Assembly (NCBI GenBank): GCA_036555325.1
Contig: DATBLQ010000071.1
Coordinates: forward strand, 1 to 20,040
From: DATBLQ01 sp036555325
Lineage (GTDB): Bacteria; Pseudomonadota; Alphaproteobacteria; Rhizobiales; Aestuariivirgaceae
Direction: 5' to 3'
DNA length: 20,040 nucleotides
Each line of letters starts with the position of its first letter. Position 1 is the stretch's first letter. The notes below the pieces were generated by a model. It was not told the origin of the DNA, ran no database searches, and saw nothing but the letters and a program-made list of their open reading frames with translations. Positions 14,506-20,040 of this stretch are shown here, one piece after another. The position numbers were made by a program, and so were the translations under genes.

Positions 14506-15372
14506 ATGCGTTTCTCATCGGCAAAGGAATTCGGCGCCTGGCCCCATAAGGCCGTAACGATCTTCGGCATGTCGGGGGTGGGCAAAACCACTCTGGCCCG
14601 ATTGCTGCGCGAGCACGGCTGGTTCCATTATTCCGTCGATTACCGCATTGGCACTCGCTATATGGGCGAGCATATTGTCGACAATTTCAAACACGAGGCG
14701 ATGAAGGTGCCTTTCCTGCGTGATCTGCTTCGCTCGGACTCGATCTACATTTCATCCAATATCACCTTCGAGAATCTTGCGCCGCTTTCAACCTACCTCG
14801 GCAAGCCCGGCAACCCCGCCAAGGGAGGGATAAGTTTCAAGGAATACTGTCGCCGCCAGGCGCTGCATCGCGAAGCGGAAATCTCTTCTCTGCTCGATGT
14901 GCCGATGTTCATTGACAAGGCCCGCGAAATTTATGGTTACAGTCACTTTATCTGCGATTCCGGCGGCAGCCTGTGCGAGCTGGTGGACCCGAGCAACCCC
15001 GCCGATCCGGTGTTGAAGACCCTCGCCGATAGCACGCTGCTCTTGTACATCCGTGGGACGGAAACCCATGCCCGCATGCTGGTCGACCGTTTCCGCCGCG
15101 AACCGAAGCCGATGTACTATCAACAGGCTTTCCTCAACGAAAAATGGGCGGAATACAAGAAACATCACGGGATCTCGACCGACGATGCGGTGGATCCCGA
15201 CGGCTTTGCGGTATGGGGTTTCGAGCAATTGCTGCGGCATCGGCTGCCGCTTTACGAGTCGATTGCCAAGAACTTCGGCTATTCCATACCGATGGAAAAA
15301 ATACCAAAGCTTGCAGGCGAGGCCGACTTCATTGAAGCACTGGGCGACATCATCGGTCGTTCCTCCGCGTGA
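14506..15372 (+). CDS. P-loop ATPase of unknown function upstream of metA
   Basis: A 288-residue protein with an N-terminal Walker A motif GMSGVGKT at 21-28. It is followed by WFHYSVDYRIGTRYMGE (39-55), reminiscent of small-molecule kinases of the shikimate/gluconate kinase type, where an Asp early after the P-loop contacts the substrate. A second conserved-looking stretch is CDSGGSLCEL at 150-159, a possible Walker B region. I do not recognise a named family and assign no substrate. The ATG at 14506 has no strong ribosome site, and the next in-frame Met would remove the P-loop. Its TGA overlaps the first possible start of the metA frame (TGATG), so the two genes are likely cotranscribed and translationally coupled. 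That link to methionine synthesis is inference from position only. Confidence 0.8.
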   Translation: MRFSSAKEFGAWPHKAVTIFGMSGVGKTTLARLLREHGWFHYSVDYRIGTRYMGEHIVDNFKHEAMKVPFLRDLLRSDSIYISSNITFENLAPLSTYLGKPGNPAKGGISFKEYCRRQALHREAEISSLLDVPMFIDKAREIYGYSHFICDSGGSLCELVDPSNPADPVLKTLADSTLLLYIRGTETHARMLVDRFRREPKPMYYQQAFLNEKWAEYKKHHGISTDDAVDPDGFAVWGFEQLLRHRLPLYESIAKNFGYSIPMEKIPKLAGEADFIEALGDIIGRSSA

Positions 15373-15383
15373 TGGACTGCTGC

Positions 15384-16307
15384 ATGCCAATCAAGATACC
15401 CAACAACCTGCCAGCCCGAGCTACCCTTGAATACGAAGGCGTCATGGTGATGACAGAGGATGCCGCCGTTCGCCAAGACATCCGCCCATTGCGTATCGGC
15501 CTGCTCAATTTGATGCCCAACAAGATCAAAACCGAAACGCAATTCGCCCGGCTTGTCGGTGCGACACCCCTGCAGGTGGAGATGACGCTGGTCAAGATCA
15601 CCTCTCACACCCCCAAGAATACGCCGGCTGAACACATGCTTGCGTTTTACCGCAATTGGGAGAGTGTGAAGAATGAGAAGTTCGATGGCTTCATTGTTAC
15701 CGGCGCTCCGGTGGAATTGCTCGAATTCGAAAGCGTGACCTACTGGGACGAACTTCGGCGCATCTTCGACTGGGCGCAGACGCACGTCCACTCCATGATG
15801 AATATCTGCTGGGGAGCACAAGCATGCCTGCACCATTTTCACGGTGTCCAGAAGCACACCCTGCCCAAGAAGGCATTCGGGGTTTATCGGCACCGCAACC
15901 TAAACCCCTCCTCGCCCTATCTGCGCGGCTTCTCCGATGACTTTTCGATCCCGGTCTCCCGTTGGACGGAAGTGCGCCGTTCAGAGCTCCCCGCCAACGC
16001 CGGCATCGAAGTCTTGATCGAATCCGATGAGATGGGGCTTTGCCTGATCAACGACGCGCCGCACGCGGCTCTTTACATGTTCAATCACATTGAATACGAC
16101 ACGCGAACACTGGCAGATGAATACTGGCGCGACACGAAAGCCGACCGGCCGATAGAATTGCCGTCCAACTATTTTCCCGGCAATGATCCCCACGCTCCGC
16201 CTGAAAACCGTTGGCGGAGTCATGCCCATCTATTGTTTGGAAATTGGATAAACGAAGTCTACCAGTCGACTCCCTTTGATCTGAAGGATATAGGTCGTCA
16301 ACGGTGA
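15384..16307 (+). CDS. metA: Homoserine O-acyltransferase MetA (probably acetyl-CoA dependent)
   Basis: A 307-residue MetA that acylates L-homoserine in the first dedicated step of methionine synthesis. The catalytic Cys142 (NICWGAQA), His235 and Glu237 (FNHIEYD) fall at exactly the family positions. Residue 111 is Glu (VTGAPVE); in characterised MetA proteins Glu111 goes with acetyl-CoA and Gly111 with succinyl-CoA, so O-acetylhomoserine is the expected product. The frame is open from 15369, but homologues begin MPIKIP, giving the start at 15384. There is no clear ribosome site there, which fits coupling to the preceding ATPase gene, whose stop is 11 bases upstream. No riboswitch is visible directly upstream, since that space is coding. 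Confidence 0.96.
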   Translation: MPIKIPNNLPARATLEYEGVMVMTEDAAVRQDIRPLRIGLLNLMPNKIKTETQFARLVGATPLQVEMTLVKITSHTPKNTPAEHMLAFYRNWESVKNEKFDGFIVTGAPVELLEFESVTYWDELRRIFDWAQTHVHSMMNICWGAQACLHHFHGVQKHTLPKKAFGVYRHRNLNPSSPYLRGFSDDFSIPVSRWTEVRRSELPANAGIEVLIESDEMGLCLINDAPHAALYMFNHIEYDTRTLADEYWRDTKADRPIELPSNYFPGNDPHAPPENRWRSHAHLLFGNWINEVYQSTPFDLKDIGRQR

Positions 16308-16372
16308 CATGGCCTCCTACCCTCCATCGATCGAGTGCATGAAACGATGGTGAGACATCAGCGGATTAGCAG

Positions 16373-16900
16373 ATGCTCAAGCTCATCCTAATGCGCCACG
16401 CGAAATCGAGTCTGGCGGACAAGAAGGATGATGATTACGACCGGCCTTTGAGTAAGCGTGGCAAGCAAGCCGCACCGGCGATGGGTAGAGCTCTCGCAAA
16501 ACACGGCATCAAGCCCGATTTGGTTCTCTCCTCTCCTGCCCGTCGTACGCGAGACACTCTCAAGCTTGTGCTCGAAGCCATGGAGATCACGCCCCCTGTA
16601 TCCTACGACGATCGCCTCTATTCGTTCGGCGACGGCTCCACTTATCTGAATTTATTGAGCCGTCAGAAGGCAGGTGAGCTCGTAATGATAATGGGCCACA
16701 ACCCTTCAATTCATAATTTGGCGCTAAGACTTGCCGAAACTGGTGACACGCGGTCCCTGACGCGCATGAAGCGAAAATTTCCCACCGCTGCCGCGGCTGT
16801 CATTGCACTACCGTTCGACAATTGGTCGGGGCTGAAGGACACAACTGACGCAAATGGCATCCTTGAGCTCTTCCTTACTCCCAAATCGGTCGATGGATAG
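16373..16900 (+). CDS. SixA-like histidine phosphatase
   Basis: A 175-residue member of the histidine phosphatase (phosphoglycerate mutase-like) superfamily, short like SixA. The catalytic Arg8-His9 (LMRHAKSS), an Arg-rich SSPARRTRDT at 53-62, and the second catalytic His109 (MGHNPS) are present. SixA of E. coli acts on a phosphohistidine of a phosphotransfer protein; whether this one does is unknown. The start at 16373 places the RH motif at the usual distance from the N-terminus, although the ribosome site is weak. It lies 65 bp after metA and 63 bp before ycjX on the same strand, so it may belong to one operon with either. Confidence 0.9.
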   Translation: MLKLILMRHAKSSLADKKDDDYDRPLSKRGKQAAPAMGRALAKHGIKPDLVLSSPARRTRDTLKLVLEAMEITPPVSYDDRLYSFGDGSTYLNLLSRQKAGELVMIMGHNPSIHNLALRLAETGDTRSLTRMKRKFPTAAAAVIALPFDNWSGLKDTTDANGILELFLTPKSVDG

Positions 16901-16963
16901 CTGCCGCCGCTTGCCAACTCGGCGCGGCAAAGCCATTTATGCTCTCGAAAGACGAACCCGCGA

Positions 16964-18415
16964 ATGTTCCAATCCATCATCGACGAAACTCGCATTGCCG
17001 TTGGCGGCATTCGCGATTTTGCCAAGGGCCTGGTTTCGCCCGCCCTGCGGCTCGGAGTAACTGGCCTCGCCCGATCGGGCAAGACCGTCTTTATCACCTC
17101 GCTCGTGCACAATCTCATTCATGGCGGAAGATTGCCGCTCTTTTCCGCCTATGCCGGGCGCCGTATCGCCCGCGCTTATTTGGAGCCGCAGCCCGACTAC
17201 GAGTTGCCGCGCTTTGCCTATGAAGATCATTTGGAGGCCTTGACCTCCGAGAATCGTCGCTGGCCTGAAGGCACCAAACGCATGAGCGAACTGCGCCTGA
17301 CCATCGAATATCTGGGAGAAGGATTTTTCAGCCGCGATGGAGTTCCGCGTCGCCTCTCGATCGATATCGTCGATTACCCCGGCGAGTGGCTGCTCGACCT
17401 GCCGCTCCTGGAGCTCAGCTACTCCGAATGGAGCAGTTCCACGATCGCGGCAAGCCGCAGGCCGCCCCGCCTGGCATTTGCCAAATCCTTCAACGAGTAC
17501 CTGGCGAACATCGACCCCTCTGCGCGACAGGATGAAATGCAGGCGCTGAAAGCAGCGGAAATCTTCACCGCATACCTTGCCCGCTGCCGTGCGGACGATG
17601 CCGCCCTTTCAACGCTTCCTCCCGGTCGGTTCTTGATGCCTGGCGACCTTGCGGGCTCTCCCCTTCTCACTTTTGCTCCACTCGCTGCCGAGTCGAATCG
17701 ACCCGTGCCCGGCGGATCCCTGTTCGCCCTCATGGAGCGCCGCTACAACGCCTATGTGGGTCGGGTCGTGAAGCCGTTTTTCATGAACTATTTTGCCCGC
17801 CTCGACCGCCAGATCGTTCTCGTCGATACTCTTTCGGCCCTCAATGCCGGCCGTGAAGCGATCACCGATCTCAAGGATGCGCTTACTGCAATTCTTTCCA
17901 TCTACCGTCAGGGCTCCAACACCTGGGCTTCGCGGCTCTTGGGCCATCGCATCGACCGCATATTATTTGCCGCCACCAAGGCCGATCAATTGCATCATTC
18001 CTCTCACGGCAGGCTCGAAGCGATCATGCGGGCGATCATCAGGGATGCCGCCACGCGAGCCGAGTTCAGAGGCGCAAGGATTGATATTTCAGCGCTGGCT
18101 GCCATCCGTGCCACGCGCGAGGCGACGGTCAGGCAAAGAGGCGACGATCTCCCCTGCATCGTGGGAACACCGGAACAAGGAGAGCGCCTGGGCTCCTCGG
18201 TATTTGACGGCGAGACCGAGGCGGCGGTATTTCCTGGAGATCTGCCTAAAGACCCGGCCGTCGCGATGGATGGGGAGATGCAATCGAAGGTCCATTTCGT
18301 TCGTTTCAGGCCGCCGCCGCTCAAGCGTGCCGATGCACTGGGGCTCGGCCCCAGTTTTCCTCACATAAGGCTCGATCGTGCTATTGAGTTTCTGATGGGA
18401 GATTGGCTCGCATGA
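16964..18415 (+). CDS. ycjX: YcjX-family GTP-binding protein (DUF463)
   Basis: A 483-residue P-loop protein of the YcjX family. Walker A is GLARSGKT at 34-41, and the switch-like IVDYPGEWLLDLPLL (135-149) carries the conserved Asp137 and Gly140. A later AATKADQLHH resembles the NKxD base-recognition motif. The family binds and hydrolyses GTP and, in enterobacteria, lies in a stress-induced operon with ycjF; its cellular role is not settled. The start at 16964 keeps a short helical N-terminus; its ribosome site is poor. Its TGA overlaps the ycjF ATG by four bases (ATGA), which implies translational coupling and a joint function. Confidence 0.94.
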   Translation: MFQSIIDETRIAVGGIRDFAKGLVSPALRLGVTGLARSGKTVFITSLVHNLIHGGRLPLFSAYAGRRIARAYLEPQPDYELPRFAYEDHLEALTSENRRWPEGTKRMSELRLTIEYLGEGFFSRDGVPRRLSIDIVDYPGEWLLDLPLLELSYSEWSSSTIAASRRPPRLAFAKSFNEYLANIDPSARQDEMQALKAAEIFTAYLARCRADDAALSTLPPGRFLMPGDLAGSPLLTFAPLAAESNRPVPGGSLFALMERRYNAYVGRVVKPFFMNYFARLDRQIVLVDTLSALNAGREAITDLKDALTAILSIYRQGSNTWASRLLGHRIDRILFAATKADQLHHSSHGRLEAIMRAIIRDAATRAEFRGARIDISALAAIRATREATVRQRGDDLPCIVGTPEQGERLGSSVFDGETEAAVFPGDLPKDPAVAMDGEMQSKVHFVRFRPPPLKRADALGLGPSFPHIRLDRAIEFLMGDWLA

Positions 18416-19473
18416 ACGATCGTTCCCGTAAACCGCAAGCCTTCGCTTTGTTGAGCGACGAAGCCCCCACGCGCACCAGGAAAACGAGGGAACCCAAAAC
18501 CATTCCGCTCGATCGGATCGACTTCGAGAGCGATGCCGACATAGGCGATGTTGTTCCCCTCCGCTACGAGCCTCGCCTCATTGGTCGAAGTTTCCGGTGG
18601 GCTGGCATTCTTGCGGCGTCGGTGACGGTTCTCCTGTCGCTCGCCGCCGGTGTTGCGCTGACCGATCTCATCGATAGCCTTTTCGCGCGCTATGAGATCC
18701 TCGGCTGGTTCGGCGCCGCCGTTTTGGGGCTTGCCGTTCTCGCCGCACTGGCCATCATTGCCCGCGAGACCATAGGGCTTCTGCGGCTCAAGCGGCTGGT
18801 TCGTATCCACGAGGATGCCAATCAATCCTTGCTCACCAAGGATCCGCAAGCGGCGTCGAGAACAATGCGCGCGCTGCAGCGCATCTATCGGGGCCGACCC
18901 GACGTAAGCTGGGGCCTCGATGCCCTCAAAGACCATGCGCGCTCCCTCATGGCGCCGGATGACATCATTCGCATAACCGAGCGCGATCTCATGGCGTCGC
19001 TTGACGAAAACGCCCTGGGGCTGATCGCCCGGGCAGCGAGGCGCGTAACCATCCTCACCGCCGTCACACCTGCCGCGGCCCTGGACATATTGTTCGTGGC
19101 GGCCCTGAACCTGCGCATGCTGCGCGAGATTGCAACGCTTTACGGCGGCCGGCCCGGCACGCTGGGAACACTACGATTGGCCCGCATGGTCGTCGCCCAC
19201 TTGGCTGTCACCGGCGGCCTGGCATTGAGCGATAGCCTGATCCAGCATGTCGTCGGTCGCGGTCTGCTCGGCCGCCTGTCTGCCCGTTTCGGAGAAGGCG
19301 CGGTGAACGGCATCCTCACCGCTCGTATCGGGCTTGCCGCGCTCGATCTGTGCAGGCCGCTGCCATTTCTCACCCGCACCAAGCCGTCTCTGGCGGCGTT
19401 CATCCGCCAGCTTGTCTCGCTCGATACGGCGCCCCGCAAACCCGCCCTACCAGAGCACCCTGATGCCGGCTGA
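18412..19473 (+). CDS. ycjF: YcjF-family inner-membrane protein (TIGR01620/DUF697)
   Basis: A 353-residue protein with a basic, hydrophilic N-terminus (1-58). Two membrane segments follow at about 62-85 and 97-117. The C-terminal domain is partly hydrophobic (about 210-310), the region called DUF697. It has the layout of YcjF, which is cotranscribed with ycjX in many Proteobacteria and has no established activity. The start at 18412 is chosen for its ATGA overlap with ycjX; a TTG nine bases upstream is in frame but unsupported. The 3' end overlaps the convergent beta-barrel gene by 27 bp, and no terminator is visible between them. Confidence 0.93.
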   Translation: MNDRSRKPQAFALLSDEAPTRTRKTREPKTIPLDRIDFESDADIGDVVPLRYEPRLIGRSFRWAGILAASVTVLLSLAAGVALTDLIDSLFARYEILGWFGAAVLGLAVLAALAIIARETIGLLRLKRLVRIHEDANQSLLTKDPQAASRTMRALQRIYRGRPDVSWGLDALKDHARSLMAPDDIIRITERDLMASLDENALGLIARAARRVTILTAVTPAAALDILFVAALNLRMLREIATLYGGRPGTLGTLRLARMVVAHLAVTGGLALSDSLIQHVVGRGLLGRLSARFGEGAVNGILTARIGLAALDLCRPLPFLTRTKPSLAAFIRQLVSLDTAPRKPALPEHPDAG

Positions 19474-20040
19474 GAGCGTCTGCACCGACGCGGTTTCCGA
19501 CAGCTCGCCTTCATAGGCGAGATAGCCACGGGCGCGCGGCGACCAGCTCACATCCAGACCGAGACCGACGAGACCGCTCACCCTGCGCTCCTCATCGAGG
19601 CTTAAGTTAAAGTCTTCGCCTGTGGCGAGGCTTGCGTCCACCTCGCCGCCCAGGGGCACGTCCACCACCGCACCAAGCTTGACATAGGGAGAGACAAGGC
19701 TCGTTCCCAGTAAGGCCTCATAACTGGCCTTGAGCTCGCCCTTGCCCCTGAGCGCACCGGAATCATAGGCGGCGACGTCGAGGTTCATGGCATCGGCACC
19801 CTCCTCCTCATAGGAGCCGACCCATTGATGCAGATAGGAGGCCCAAAGACTCGGGGTGAGCGTTAGGTTCTCGCGCAAGCGCAGGTCGATACCTGCTTCC
19901 AGGCTCACCCCGGCCACCAAGCCCGAGGGGGAAGCGTCCGCCGACACCACCGTGCCATTACTCAAGGCGAGGCGCGAGAGATCCATATCCTGCCGTCCGC
20001 CCAGGAGAGATGCGGTGAAGAAGCTTGGGCCCCGATCATG
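19447..20040 (-). CDS. Outer-membrane beta-barrel protein, autotransporter-like C-terminus (partial)
   Basis: The frame is open across the right window edge, so only the last 197 residues or so are seen; the start codon lies outside. The visible part has alternating polar and hydrophobic residues in short strands (for example LTPSLWASYLHQWVGSY and ARGYLAYEGEL). It ends in SAGIRVLW, a terminal aromatic residue in a final beta strand as recognised by the BAM complex. The repeated pattern of barrel strands and Gly-rich turns fits the translocator domain of a type V autotransporter, but another outer-membrane barrel is possible without the N-terminal part. It converges with ycjF and its last nine codons overlap that gene. 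Confidence 0.75.
   Translation of the reverse strand, partial: HDRGPSFFTASLLGGRQDMDLSRLALSNGTVVSADASPSGLVAGVSLEAGIDLRLRENLTLTPSLWASYLHQWVGSYEEEGADAMNLDVAAYDSGALRGKGELKASYEALLGTSLVSPYVKLGAVVDVPLGGEVDASLATGEDFNLSLDEERRVSGLVGLGLDVSWSPRARGYLAYEGELSETASVQTLSAGIRVLW

Noticed and set aside
14182..14549. Overlapping plus-strand open frames upstream of the ATPase gene
   Set aside because: Composition is unlike real proteins, ribosome sites are poor, and one overlaps the ATPase start in another frame.
14103..15383. SAM-II riboswitch expected upstream of metA in related bacteria
   Set aside because: The sequence directly before metA is coding for the ATPase, and the gap before that gene lacks the recognisable SAM-II core; not seen by eye.
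16324..16350. Hairpin ccatcg / cgatgg after metA as a terminator
   Set aside because: Only a 6-bp stem with a 15-nt loop and no following T run; too weak to call.

Overview
The window looks like chromosomal DNA of an alphaproteobacterium, most likely of the order Hyphomicrobiales (Rhizobiales). The evidence is the protein set: a CckA-type hybrid kinase, a DksA with a degenerate zinc finger, a FliO-like protein next to dksA, recA followed by alaS, a YcjX/YcjF pair, and GAAC-N7-GAAC type LexA operators near recA. I cannot name a genus. No rRNA, tRNA, CRISPR array or insertion sequence was recognised.

Region by region. (1) 1-4640 looks accessory: an intact tyrosine integrase read leftwards, with a 12-bp tandem repeat directly upstream of it, a DUF6064-like membrane protein, a membrane histidine kinase with a four-base-overlapping single-domain response regulator, and a GFA-family zinc protein. 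(2) 4644-12961 is a leftward block of housekeeping and regulatory genes: cckA, an amidase, an intergenic region, recA with a clear intrinsic terminator, then alaS. (3) 12962-14040 holds the FliO-like gene, divergent from cckA and convergent with dksA. (4) 14506-19473 runs rightwards: a P-loop ATPase of unknown function translationally coupled to metA, a SixA-like phosphatase, and the overlapping ycjX-ycjF pair. (5) From 19447 to the right edge is the C-terminal end of an outer-membrane beta-barrel (autotransporter-like) protein on the minus strand, overlapping the end of ycjF by 27 bp.

How the parts relate: recA is expected to be SOS-controlled, with one perfect and one near-perfect LexA box upstream, each overlapping a possible promoter. 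CckA is the top kinase of the CtrA phosphorelay in this class. MetA starts methionine synthesis and carries Glu at position 111, the residue linked to acetyl-CoA rather than succinyl-CoA use.

The strongest candidate for something undescribed is in the 456-bp gap between the amidase and recA. There a good promoter on the minus strand sits just upstream of about 130 nt that fold into two strong stem-loops, with a CU-rich stretch like the anti-Shine-Dalgarno loops of alphaproteobacterial small RNAs, and two mutually exclusive pairings at its 5' end. It was recognised by eye and has not been tested by folding software or database search.
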